Positions 26,720 to 34,842 of a stretch of 64,000 bases of DNA are shown piece after piece. This DNA comes from Chitinophagales bacterium (GTDB taxonomy: Bacteria > Bacteroidota > Bacteroidia > Chitinophagales > Chitinophagaceae). The translations under genes were made by a program, and so were the position numbers. The DNA is taken from positions 1 through 64,000 of the forward strand of contig JAFLBL010000014.1 in the NCBI GenBank assembly GCA_017303855.1. Direction: 5' to 3'. The notes beneath the pieces were generated by a model, which did not search any database, was not told the DNA's origin, and saw nothing but the letters and a program-made list of their open reading frames with translations. Every line of letters starts with the position of its first letter. The stretch's first letter is position 1.

Positions 26720-28426
26720 TCAGCTTTGGCTGACTCCTTTGGGAATAGCGGCAATTAATTGTTTGGTATAGGCGGATTGGGGATGATTGTAAATTACATC
26801 GGCCGGTCCGCTTTCTTCTATGCGGCCTTTGTTCATCACCATTATGCGGTCACTGATATAACGGACAACGGACAGGTCGTGTGAAATAAAAATGCTTGTA
26901 AATCCAAATTCCTTTTTCAGGTCATTCAGCAGGTTCAGTACCTGTGCCTGTACGCTAACATCGAGTGCGGAAACGGATTCGTCGCAAATGATAAAAGAAG
27001 GATGCAGGGCAAGGGCCCTGGCAATAACTATCCGTTGGCGCTGACCGCCACTGAATTCATGCGGGTAGCGGTTAAAATGCTCCGCCCGCAGATTTACTTT
27101 TTCCAGCAGTTCCACTACTTTATCTTTTCGTTGCTGATCTGATGAATACATCCGGTGTACTTTCAATGGCTCAGCAATGGCCGAACCAACGGTCAGCCGT
27201 GGATTCAGGGAAGAGTAGGGGTCCTGGAATATGAGCTGAATTTCTTTCCTTAACTCCCGGAGCGTTTCTCTTTTTTGGACAGTCAGTTCCGTATTTTTAT
27301 AATGGATCTGTCCGGATGTCGGTTCGATCAGTCGTAACAAGGCCCGTCCCAAAGTGGTTTTCCCACAGCCGCTTTCACCAACCAGCCCCAGCGTTTCACC
27401 CTGGTAAACGGTAAAGCTCAGGTCATCCACCGCTTTTGTGAATTGCAGGGGTTTCCCCCAAAAAGTCTTTTTTCGCGGAAACCAGACAGACAGATTTTTT
27501 ACTTCGAGCAAGGGGGCTGTTTCCGTTTTATTTATTACCGGCTTCTGCAGAGCCGTTACGAGGGGCTGTTTATTCCCGGTACCCATAAAGTCCGCGACTA
27601 CTGGTAGCCGTTGTCCACGCTGATGATTCACCGGGCGGCAGGCAAGCAAAGCTTTTGTGTAGGGATGTTGCGGCTTATTAAACAGTGATTTGATTGCGCC
27701 TTCTTCCACTATTTCCCCTTTATACATCACGGCCGCTCTGTCTGCTATTTCAGCGACAACGCCCAGGTCGTGTGTAATAAAAATAACCCCCATGCCTGAC
27801 TGTTCCTGTAAACTTTTAATCAGCCGGAGGATGGTTTTTTGTACCGTAACATCCAGGGCGGTAGTGGGCTCATCACATATAAGTAAAGCCGGTTCACAGC
27901 ACATGGCCAGGGCAATCATGACGCGTTGTTTCTGACCACCGCTGAGCTGATGTGGATAACGGTCAAATATATTTTCAGGATCCGGGAGTTTCACTTTTTC
28001 AAACCAGCTGATGACTTGTTCCCGGGCCGTGTGTTTATTAATTTTTTTATGTAACAGTATCGCTTCCATTACCTGCTTGCCGCAGGTAAGTACGGGGTTC
28101 AAAGATGTCATGGGTTCCTGAAAAATCATGGCAATCTTATTTCCCCGGATATCCTGCATTTCATAGCGATCGCGCCGGAGCAGACTTACCGGCTCTTTCC
28201 CGTCGGGGCTGAACAATATTTCTCCTTTGCTGTAACGGGCGGGCGGGGCAGGAAGTAGTTGTAAAACGGAAAGCGACGTAACTGATTTGCCGGAGCCGGA
28301 TTCGCCGACCAAAGCCAGAATCTCACCATGGGCTACCGTCAGATTTATATTTTTTAAGGCAGGCGTAACTCCTGATCCGGTTGTGAAATCAACGTGCAGA
28401 TTCTGTATACGAAGCAACGGATGCAT
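26720..28426 (-). CDS. ABC transporter ATP-binding protein with two fused ATPase domains (YejF/GsiA type)
   Basis: 568 residues containing two complete nucleotide-binding domains of the oligopeptide (DppD-DppF) class. The first has Walker A GESGSGKSVTS, signature LSGGQKQR and Walker B LLICDEPTTALD. The second has GESGCGKTTLG, FSGGQRQR and FIICDESVSALD, with Ser in place of the usual Pro-Thr after the Walker B Glu. It should power uptake of peptides or related solutes. No permease or binding-protein gene is adjacent. The gene starts 12 nt after the AMP nucleosidase gene, so the two are probably co-transcribed. Confidence 0.9.
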   Translation of the reverse strand: MHPLLRIQNLHVDFTTGSGVTPALKNINLTVAHGEILALVGESGSGKSVTSLSVLQLLPAPPARYSKGEILFSPDGKEPVSLLRRDRYEMQDIRGNKIAMIFQEPMTSLNPVLTCGKQVMEAILLHKKINKHTAREQVISWFEKVKLPDPENIFDRYPHQLSGGQKQRVMIALAMCCEPALLICDEPTTALDVTVQKTILRLIKSLQEQSGMGVIFITHDLGVVAEIADRAAVMYKGEIVEEGAIKSLFNKPQHPYTKALLACRPVNHQRGQRLPVVADFMGTGNKQPLVTALQKPVINKTETAPLLEVKNLSVWFPRKKTFWGKPLQFTKAVDDLSFTVYQGETLGLVGESGCGKTTLGRALLRLIEPTSGQIHYKNTELTVQKRETLRELRKEIQLIFQDPYSSLNPRLTVGSAIAEPLKVHRMYSSDQQRKDKVVELLEKVNLRAEHFNRYPHEFSGGQRQRIVIARALALHPSFIICDESVSALDVSVQAQVLNLLNDLKKEFGFTSIFISHDLSVVRYISDRIMVMNKGRIEESGPADVIYNHPQSAYTKQLIAAIPKGVSQS

Positions 28427-28438
28427 CAGTAGTTAATA

Positions 28439-29209
28439 TCAGAATTTCAGGTGGCGTACAGTAAGGCCGTCATTCATTAATTGTTTCAGGGAGTCAATGC
28501 CGATCTTCAGGTGATTTTCCACGAAATGGGCGGTAACGGCTTTATCGCTTTCTTCCGTTTTAACACCTTCCGGAATCATAGGCTGATCACTTACCAGTAG
28601 TAAAGCCCCTGTAGGAATCTTGTTATAGAATCCAACAGTAAAGATGGTGGCTGTTTCCATATCTATCGCATAAGCGCGTACTTTCTGAAGATATTCCTTG
28701 AAGGGTTCATCATGTTCCCATACCCGGCGGTTGGTGGTGTAAACGGTGCCGGTCCAGTAGTCTACTTCATAATCACGGATGGTGGTAGAAACGGCTTTCT
28801 GCAAGGCGAAGGCGGGTAAAGCCGGGACTTCGGGGGGGAAATAATCGTTGGACGTACCTTCTCCCCGGATAGCGGCAATAGGCAGAATCAGGTCGCCCAG
28901 TTTATTTCTTTTTTTCAGACCTCCGCATTTTCCCAGGAATAATACGGCCTTGGGGTCAATTGCTGTCAGGAGATCCATTATCGTAGCCGCCGTAGGGCTC
29001 CCCATACCGAAATTGATAATGGTAATATTATTGGCGGTGGCACATTGCATCGGTTTGCCTTCTCCGATCACGTTTACATTGTTCCACTCTGCAAACATGC
29101 TTACATAATTACTGAAATTGGTCAGCAACACATACTCTCCAAAGTTTTCCAGTTGCTCCCCGGTATAGCGGGGCAGCCAGTTGTGTACAATTTCTTCTTT
29201 TGTCTTCAT
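28439..29209 (-). CDS. amn: AMP nucleosidase
   Basis: 256 residues of the nucleoside phosphorylase fold: GMGSPTAATIMDLL, LFLGKCGGLKKRNKLGDLILP, the purine-site region AYAIDMETATIFTVG, and LLLVSDQPMIPEG. The short Bacteroidota form of Amn lacks the N-terminal regulatory domain of the E. coli enzyme (about 480 residues). It should hydrolyse AMP to adenine and ribose 5-phosphate; other purine nucleoside hydrolysis or phosphorolysis cannot be excluded. First gene of an apparent two-gene unit with the ABC ATPase. Confidence 0.86.
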   Translation of the reverse strand: MKTKEEIVHNWLPRYTGEQLENFGEYVLLTNFSNYVSMFAEWNNVNVIGEGKPMQCATANNITIINFGMGSPTAATIMDLLTAIDPKAVLFLGKCGGLKKRNKLGDLILPIAAIRGEGTSNDYFPPEVPALPAFALQKAVSTTIRDYEVDYWTGTVYTTNRRVWEHDEPFKEYLQKVRAYAIDMETATIFTVGFYNKIPTGALLLVSDQPMIPEGVKTEESDKAVTAHFVENHLKIGIDSLKQLMNDGLTVRHLKF

Positions 29210-29266
29210 GCTACGAATTTAATAAAATACGCTGACCTGTTGTATTTAAATCAGGGCCTTGCTTTT

Positions 29267-29298
29267 TTGTAAAGTATTCTGCCACAGTTGTATTTTTG
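29267..29298 (+). promoter_or_regulatory. Near-leaderless promoter of the HsdR-N-like gene
   Basis: TTG (29267-29269), 21 bases, TATTTTTG (29291-29298). The -7 box is perfect and is four bases from the ATG at 29303. Confidence 0.68.
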
Positions 29299-29302
29299 AA
29301 AA

Positions 29303-29743
29303 ATGATCAGTATTGGCTATCCGGAACCTGTATTCCGCAGAAAGGAGGAAGCAGGTAAGGAGTACATATTTGACGCTTTGCGGAAGAAATGGCTGTTGCT
29401 AACACCGGAAGAATGGGTCAGGCAGAATTTTATCAACTACCTTGTTCAGGTAATGAAATATCCGGTCGGCCTTATTGCTCAGGAGAAGATGATACGGCTG
29501 GGGGAGATGAATAAGCGGTTTGATATACTGGTATATGACCACAGTCATCAGCCCTGGCTGATGGTGGAATGCAAGGCTCCGGAAATCACCTTGTCAGAAA
29601 GTACGTTGCGGCAGATTATGCGTTATACAATCAGTATACCGGTGCCTTACGTGGTTATTACCAACGGGGATTCCTGTTTTGGCTGGAAACGCAGCCCGGA
29701 AGGATTCCTGGCCATAAACAGCTTACCCGTACATGGCGGGTAA
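29303..29743 (+). CDS. Solitary HsdR N-terminal-like (PD-(D/E)XK) protein
   Basis: 146 residues resembling the type I restriction enzyme R-subunit N-terminal nuclease domain (HSDR_N_2). The active-site pattern is present: RFDILVYD (catalytic Asp), then LMVECKAPE (ExK), followed by a Gln/Arg helix (LRQIMRY) and VITNGDSCFGW. No helicase, methylase or specificity gene is nearby, and the helicase part of HsdR is absent. It may be a DNA/RNA nuclease with a housekeeping or repair role, or an inactive binder. Monocistronic, with a near-leaderless promoter. Confidence 0.75.
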   Translation: MISIGYPEPVFRRKEEAGKEYIFDALRKKWLLLTPEEWVRQNFINYLVQVMKYPVGLIAQEKMIRLGEMNKRFDILVYDHSHQPWLMVECKAPEITLSESTLRQIMRYTISIPVPYVVITNGDSCFGWKRSPEGFLAINSLPVHGG

Positions 29744-29763
29744 ATAATAGCAGCCGTCCGGGT

Positions 29764-30471
29764 TTATTTTTTAAAAATGGCTTCGTCCAGGGGTATATTC
29801 AGCTCCACTTTCTCAATGTGCATTTCCTGAAGAACCTGTCCTTCCACTTTCTGCGACCGGGAGAAGGCGAACTTCACACCGTCTGTTACTTTATAGTTGG
29901 AAAAGTAGTTTTCTACGTCTATTTCCTGTCCCTGTATTTCCCGTTTGGTTACAGATTTAACAACCGTAAAATCAGTCTGGCTGATAAAATAGGTAAAGAC
30001 TCTGCCGTCCTCTTTTGCGGTGAGCCGGAGTTTATATGTTTTCACGCCTTCCACCTCTTCCGTTCCCTGCAATTCCAGCTGGTGCCCCCGGTTTTTATAG
30101 TCCATCAGGTTGGAAACAAGGCCGGCCTGTGATTTCAGGTCATACAACTGGGCGCCCGTGATATCCGTAGCTTCCGTGGCGCCTGTAAAAGGATTTATCG
30201 TCCAGCCTGCACCGTTATGATAGACCATTACAATGGACTGTCCCATTACATCAATATCCGTACGAAAGGATTTTCCATTAATCACCTGCGTGGTGAGGGG
30301 CATATCCACGCCATTACCGGTAACGTTGCCCGTGATTTTATAGGTGGTGATATTGCTGAGTAATTCCAGTCCTCCCATCGACTGGATATTTTTCTGTACA
30401 ATCTCATCAGCCGTTTGAGCATTAGCTGTAAAAAGAAGTATACTGAATAATGCGGTCAGGACTTGTTTCAT
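29764..30471 (-). CDS. Exported LolA/outer-membrane lipoprotein-sorting-like protein
   Basis: 235 residues, Sec signal peptide (MKQVLTALFSILLFTANAQ), then TADEIVQKNIQSMGG and an all-beta pattern similar to the LolA/LolB-like fold of Bacteroidota DUF4292-type or sorting proteins. No catalytic residues are visible. It probably binds a lipid or lipoprotein in the periplasm, but this is by resemblance only. It lies downstream of gdhA, separated by the gdhA terminator. Confidence 0.6.
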   Translation of the reverse strand: MKQVLTALFSILLFTANAQTADEIVQKNIQSMGGLELLSNITTYKITGNVTGNGVDMPLTTQVINGKSFRTDIDVMGQSIVMVYHNGAGWTINPFTGATEATDITGAQLYDLKSQAGLVSNLMDYKNRGHQLELQGTEEVEGVKTYKLRLTAKEDGRVFTYFISQTDFTVVKSVTKREIQGQEIDVENYFSNYKVTDGVKFAFSRSQKVEGQVLQEMHIEKVELNIPLDEAIFKK

Positions 30472-30571
30472 GGTTAAGTGTTTTACAGGCTGAAGTTAGT
30501 TTTTTCTAATCCGGAATTTTCAAGATTCCGCTGAATGGCAGAAAAAAGGACGTGAAAGGCTGCCGGCTTGT

Positions 30572-30604
30572 AAAAAAAAGTCCCGTCTGGCAGGCAAACG
30601 GGAC
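30572..30604 (-). terminator. Rho-independent terminator after glutamate dehydrogenase
   Basis: GTCCCGT / ACGGGAC with an 11-nt loop, followed by eight T on the minus strand. Confidence 0.88.
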
Positions 30605-30636
30605 AAGAATAAGCAATTTGTATGGCGTGTTGGATA

Positions 30637-32052
30637 CTATGGGAAGATACCCAGTTCTGCGTAGGCGGTAGCCACTTTGTTGATAGCTACTACATATGCT
30701 GCCGTACGCATATCCGGTATGTCCGGGTTTTCCTTCCATGTTTCCATGATTTCGCGGGTGGCGTTGATCATGGTTTCTTCCAGTCCGCTGTAAACCAGGT
30801 CTACTTCGTCCGGTCCATGCATAATCATTTCGCGGGCGGCGGGTTTTACTTTTTTCCCACTTACTTCCTCGATTTGTCCGAGGATATGAGTGTTCATATT
30901 CTCCGTGAACCTTTTCTCCAGACGGCCATAGCGGACATGGCTCAGGTTTTTCAGCCATTCGAAATAGGAAACAGTAACACCTCCCGCATTGAGATACATG
31001 TCCGGTACAACGATGATTCCTTTTTTTGCAAAAACTTCGTCAGCCTCCGGTGTCAATGGGCCATTCGCGGCTTCACCAATCAGTTTAGCTTTTACATTAG
31101 GTGCATTCTTGCCATCGATTACATTTTCCAGGGCGGCAGGAATCAGGATATCGCATTCCATCTCTAACGCGTCACCGGATTTTGCAAAATTTTCAGCGCC
31201 CGGATAGTTCAGGATCGAACCGGTTTTCTTACGATGTTGAAATACACTGTCCACATCCAGCCCTTCATTACTCCAGATGGCACCTTCATATTCGGCCAGT
31301 GCTATAATTTTTGCACCTGCATCCTGGAAGAACTTGGCGGAGTGGTAACCCACATTTCCGAGACCCTGTACAATAACTTTTTTACCTTCCACACCGGTAG
31401 TCAGATTCAGTTTGGCCATGATATCGGCCATATTGCAAACTTCACGGATGCCGAAGAATACACCAAGTCCGGTGGCTTCACGGCGGCCACGCACACCTCC
31501 CTGTGATATAGGTTTACCGGTAACACAACCGGCTGCATCAATTTCACCCGGGTGCATCGCTGTATAGGTATCAAGGATCCATGACATTTCTCTTTCTCCC
31601 GTTCCGTAGTCGGGGGCAGGAACGTCCGTGCCCGGTCCGATAAATTTTTTCCGGATCAGTTCAGATGTGTAACGACGGGTGATTTTTTCCAGTTCAATGG
31701 GGGAGTATTTTTTGGGATCAATTTTGATACCTCCTTTAGCGCCGCCGAAGGGAACATCCACGATGGTACATTTGTACGTCATCAGGGCGGCCAGCGCCAT
31801 TACTTCATCCTGGTTTACTTCCGCGGCAAAACGAATACCTCCTTTACAGGGTGTTTTATGATGCGAGTGCTGCACGCGGTATGCTTCAATTACTTCAATA
31901 GAGCCATCATCCCTTTTGATAGGGAAGCGGATCTGGTATACGGCATTACATTGCCGGATCTGTTCTAATAGTCCTTTATCCCATTTTGTAAACTTGGCCG
32001 CTTTGTCGAAACTTTTTTCCACTGCGCCAAAAAAGCTGTACTTGTGTGACAT
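30637..32052 (-). CDS. gdhA: Glutamate dehydrogenase (Glu/Leu/Phe/Val family)
   Basis: 471 residues. The substrate-binding domain has KGGIRF (catalytic Lys region) and VDVPFGGAKGG. The Rossmann domain has VQGLGNVGYHSAKF. The motif GPGTDVPAPDYGTGEREMSWILD is typical of the family. It interconverts glutamate and 2-oxoglutarate plus ammonium. Coenzyme preference (NAD or NADP) cannot be settled by eye. Monocistronic: it lies between the ccm terminator and its own terminator. No consensus -7 box was found directly upstream. Confidence 0.93.
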   Translation of the reverse strand: MSHKYSFFGAVEKSFDKAAKFTKWDKGLLEQIRQCNAVYQIRFPIKRDDGSIEVIEAYRVQHSHHKTPCKGGIRFAAEVNQDEVMALAALMTYKCTIVDVPFGGAKGGIKIDPKKYSPIELEKITRRYTSELIRKKFIGPGTDVPAPDYGTGEREMSWILDTYTAMHPGEIDAAGCVTGKPISQGGVRGRREATGLGVFFGIREVCNMADIMAKLNLTTGVEGKKVIVQGLGNVGYHSAKFFQDAGAKIIALAEYEGAIWSNEGLDVDSVFQHRKKTGSILNYPGAENFAKSGDALEMECDILIPAALENVIDGKNAPNVKAKLIGEAANGPLTPEADEVFAKKGIIVVPDMYLNAGGVTVSYFEWLKNLSHVRYGRLEKRFTENMNTHILGQIEEVSGKKVKPAAREMIMHGPDEVDLVYSGLEETMINATREIMETWKENPDIPDMRTAAYVVAINKVATAYAELGIFP

Positions 32053-32100
32053 GATTTCTTTTTTAGGTTATAGCAATCGTTCGTTATTATGAAAGTTCTT

Positions 32101-32132
32101 AAAAAAGCCGGTAATTGTAATTACAGGCTTTT
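32101..32132 (-). terminator. Terminator of the ccmB-ccmC-ccmD cluster
   Basis: AAAAAAGCC / GGCTTTTTT with an inner GTAATT/AATTAC stem. It lies immediately after the small ccmD-like gene on the minus strand. Confidence 0.82.
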
Positions 32133-32144
32133 TTGTGTCCGGAA

Positions 32145-32363
32145 TCAGTTCGTGTCTTTTTCCAGCCGGGAAATTTTTTTGTCCAGCCGGGCCACATATA
32201 GAATTAATCCACTGAGAATTGTCAGTACCACTGCCACCACAACATATATCCGGCCGTTGCTGCGCATGCTGTCGGCCATTTCAACGGGTTTATCTTGCGC
32301 CGTGGCGAGTAATGACAGGATAACGCTGGAAAATAACAGGCTGATTTTTCTTAAATGTTTCAT
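32145..32363 (-). CDS. CcmD-like small membrane protein
   Basis: 72 residues: a signal-like N-terminal hydrophobic segment, a short linker, and one transmembrane helix (RIYVVVAVVLTILSGLILYVA) followed by a charged tail (RLDKKISRLEK). Size, topology and position after ccmC fit the CcmD role of coupling CcmC to the heme chaperone. The ATG overlaps the ccmC stop by 4 nt (ATGA), so translation is coupled. Confidence 0.68.
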   Translation of the reverse strand: MKHLRKISLLFSSVILSLLATAQDKPVEMADSMRSNGRIYVVVAVVLTILSGLILYVARLDKKISRLEKDTN

Positions 32364-33091
32364 GCTGACATCTTTTTTTCTTTCAAGAGACTGAGGCGTA
32401 TTTTAAGTGTGGCAATCCAGACGCCAAGCAATGTCCAGCCGATAACGGCCGGGTAAAATACGGTCCGCATACTTCCGTCAATATCATTTTTCACATCCAG
32501 TGCTGGATTTTCTCCGTCATTACCAGGGTGCAGGCTGGGTAGAATACGGGGCAGAATCCAGATGGAGGGGAATAAAATTGCATAGGCGAAAATATTGTAA
32601 ACGGCACCAATACGTGCTTTTTTGTCCATATCCTGGATAGAATCCCGAAGGATCAGGTACGCAAAATATACAAGCAGCGCTATGGCGGCGCCAATCAGTT
32701 TCGGATCCCGGGCAATAGTGCTGAAGGAGTTGGTGGCCGGTTTATTGGGGTCGGCCCAGGTATAGGAAGCCCAGATGGCACCGGTTATATATCCCAGCAA
32801 GCCAAATACAATGGCGATTACTGCGAAATGGCGGGCATAAATATCATACTTCAGATTAAAGGTCCGCAGGTACCGGATGGAGTTAACCACGGAAACGGTA
32901 AACAGGATCATCATAGCGAACCACATACAAACGTGGAAATAAAGATTGCGGATGGTTTCCTGTAAAAGAGGAAGATGAGGTACGGGGCCCAAAAAGCCGG
33001 CAACAAATGTGTACACAAGCAAAACAATACTTGCGATTTTCCACCAGGACTTATGCATATAGTTATTTACGTTGGTCATCGTCTGTGCCAT
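32360..33091 (-). CDS. ccmC: Cytochrome c biogenesis protein CcmC/CcsA family
   Basis: About 243 residues with roughly six hydrophobic helices. The heme-handling region appears as GAIWASYTWADP, a variant of the WWD tryptophan-rich motif, flanked by His residues (FHVCMW, YARHF). It presents heme on the outside of the inner membrane for cytochrome c maturation. A TTG at 33100 is in frame, but ATG 33091 is chosen (MAQTMTNVNNY). It follows ccmB by 98 nt and has its own -7 box in the gap. Confidence 0.86.
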   Translation of the reverse strand: MAQTMTNVNNYMHKSWWKIASIVLLVYTFVAGFLGPVPHLPLLQETIRNLYFHVCMWFAMMILFTVSVVNSIRYLRTFNLKYDIYARHFAVIAIVFGLLGYITGAIWASYTWADPNKPATNSFSTIARDPKLIGAAIALLVYFAYLILRDSIQDMDKKARIGAVYNIFAYAILFPSIWILPRILPSLHPGNDGENPALDVKNDIDGSMRTVFYPAVIGWTLLGVWIATLKIRLSLLKEKKMSA

Positions 33092-33116
33092 ACTGGTCAA
33101 TGGCCTGCTTAGGAGG

Positions 33117-33124
33117 CAAAATTA
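33117..33124 (-). promoter_or_regulatory. -7 promoter element for ccmC
   Basis: TAATTTTG on the minus strand (perfect TAnnTTTG) in the ccmB-ccmC gap, 25 nt before the ATG. No good -33 partner. Confidence 0.4.
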
Positions 33125-33189
33125 AGGTGATGCCGCTAAACGAAGCTAAATTTTCTTTTGATTAAAATCAGGGCAAAACCCGTTGGAAG

Positions 33190-33846
33190 TCAATCTCTCC
33201 AAAGAAACGGAAACAGGATTACGGATAATAAAATGATGAGCGCGTCAAGGGCCACCAGCATCAGTACCGTACCGGCAGGTATAGTCAGTAACGGGGAGAA
33301 AGCGGCACTGGATAAGCGCATCAGCAGGATCAGTTGCGGGATGATGATCGGGAACCCGAGTACGGCCATGATTGCGGCATTCTGCTGTGCTTTGGCAGCA
33401 ATGGCAGCCAGGAAACTAAAGACGAGGCTCAGGCTCCATCCCCCCAGCAGAACGAGGCCGATAAATGCGCCCGCTTTTTCAAGCGGGTTGCCGAGAAACA
33501 TCGTGAAGAGCAATAAACTCAGCAGGCTCATCAGCAACATCAACAGGGAGTTGAACAGTAATTTTGCCAATACAAATGCAGTCGGGCTGGCGATAGAATA
33601 GAAATACAACATTCGACCCCTGCTTTCCTGGAGAAAACTTTTGGCTACCGCGTTAATACAGATAAACAACTGAATTACCCAGAAGAGGCCATTCCACACC
33701 CTGCTTTCCGGTTCTTCCAATGCCATAAATAAAACAAAAATGGTTGCTCCTATATAGAGCAGAATGCCATAAAAGCTGTATTGCTGGCGGACTTCCAGTA
33801 ACAGGTCTTTTTTGAAAAGGGTCAGTATATGGCGGAAAGTGCTGAT
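33190..33846 (-). CDS. ccmB: Heme exporter protein B, start codon unusual
   Basis: About 218 residues if started near 33846. Six hydrophobic helices (for example FWVIQLFICINAVAKSF, LLFNSLLMLLMSLLSLLLF) fit the CcmB permease of the cytochrome c maturation ABC system. The first in-frame ATG (33726) removes the conserved N-terminus, which reads HILTLFKKDLLLEVRQQYSF when the frame is extended upstream. No in-frame ATG, GTG or TTG lies between a plausible promoter (33861-33868) and that segment. Candidates are ATC 33846, ATA 33855, ATA 33828 or CTG 33825. The ATPase gene ccmA is not adjacent. Confidence 0.8.
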   Translation of the reverse strand: MSTFRHILTLFKKDLLLEVRQQYSFYGILLYIGATIFVLFMALEEPESRVWNGLFWVIQLFICINAVAKSFLQESRGRMLYFYSIASPTAFVLAKLLFNSLLMLLMSLLSLLLFTMFLGNPLEKAGAFIGLVLLGGWSLSLVFSFLAAIAAKAQQNAAIMAVLGFPIIIPQLILLMRLSSAAFSPLLTIPAGTVLMLVALDALIILLSVILFPFLWRD

Positions 33847-33860
33847 AAAAAATATTTGCG

Positions 33861-33868
33861 CAAAAATA
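33861..33868 (-). promoter_or_regulatory. -7 promoter element for ccmB
   Basis: TATTTTTG on the minus strand, a perfect TAnnTTTG. Its G is 5-15 nt upstream of the candidate start codons, so the transcript would begin near codon 1. No TTG at normal spacing. Confidence 0.5.
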
Positions 33869-33912
33869 GGACTTCTGTACTGCGGAAATAGGCTAATTTT
33901 CCAAAAAAAGCC

Positions 33913-34833
33913 ATGCCGACAATATCTTTTTCATACATACGGATACTGATAATTCCTGTTGTATTTATCCTGGGTTTTTCAGCCTGTCAGTCTACCCGTA
34001 CCGCCACCACCACCAAACTGCTGAAATTTAATTTTGAAAAAGGGAAGGGCTATGATTATGAAATGGACATGAACCTGGAACAGGAAATACTGGGTATGGC
34101 CACTGGTATCCGGATGGCTACTTATTATTCCATTGTAGTAAAAGAAGATGATGGGCAGTTAAAAACATTGCAGACCCGCTATGAGCGTTTTAAAATGTCG
34201 CTGGATATGGCCGCCATGAAAATGAAAGTTGACACGGAAACTCCGGTGGACACTTCAGCATTGGGCGGCGGCCAGATGGCCATGTTGAGCCGGGTTTTTG
34301 GCTCAATTAAAGGGAAGGAATTTGAGATGAAAGTGGATCAGGAAGGCCATATTAAAGAAGTGACAGGCTTTAAAGAAATGGCCGAGTCCGTAGTGTCATC
34401 AATGGAACTCGATCCTTCAAAAGAAAAAGAAGTACGGGATGAAATGCGAAAAGCATTCGGGCAGCAGTTTAATGATGAAAAAATCAGGGAGCAGTTTGCC
34501 AGTATCCTTTATATATTCCCCAATAAAGAAGTGAAGGTTGGTGATAAATGGAACCGTAAAGGCAGCATGTCCGGCATGGCGGCAGGCCAGATGAACGCTA
34601 CGTACAAAGTAATAGAAATAGAAGGTGATATGGTGACCCTTGAAGAGAATACGGTGATTACCAGTACAGGTAGCGAGGAGAAAGTGACCGGCAGTCAGAA
34701 AGGTACCCTGGTGGTGGACAGCCGGAGCGGGCTGGTAGTAACGGCCGACCTGCAATTAAAAATGAAAGCGAGCATCGGGGGTGTTGAAATACCGATAACA
34801 GGAAGTACAAAGATCAAAGGGGTGGCGCGATAA
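33913..34833 (+). CDS. DUF6263-type lipoprotein
   Basis: 306 residues with a lipoprotein signal ending in lipobox GFSAC. The body has the alternating pattern of the DUF6263 family: FEKGKGYDYEMDM, EITFEMKVDQEGHIKEVTG-like region, FPNKEVKVGDKWNRKG, and a final beta segment. It is probably attached to a membrane, with no catalytic motif and an unknown role. It is divergent from ccmB; the two genes share a gap of under 70 bases. An imperfect -7 box TAATTTTC lies at 33894-33901. Confidence 0.72.
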   Translation: MPTISFSYIRILIIPVVFILGFSACQSTRTATTTKLLKFNFEKGKGYDYEMDMNLEQEILGMATGIRMATYYSIVVKEDDGQLKTLQTRYERFKMSLDMAAMKMKVDTETPVDTSALGGGQMAMLSRVFGSIKGKEFEMKVDQEGHIKEVTGFKEMAESVVSSMELDPSKEKEVRDEMRKAFGQQFNDEKIREQFASILYIFPNKEVKVGDKWNRKGSMSGMAAGQMNATYKVIEIEGDMVTLEENTVITSTGSEEKVTGSQKGTLVVDSRSGLVVTADLQLKMKASIGGVEIPITGSTKIKGVAR

Positions 34834-34842
34834 GCGGCCCTT

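Noticed and set aside
29303..29743. Restriction-modification or defence island
   Set aside because: Only one HsdR-N-like domain is present. The neighbours are housekeeping genes and no methylase, specificity subunit, integrase or other defence gene is nearby.
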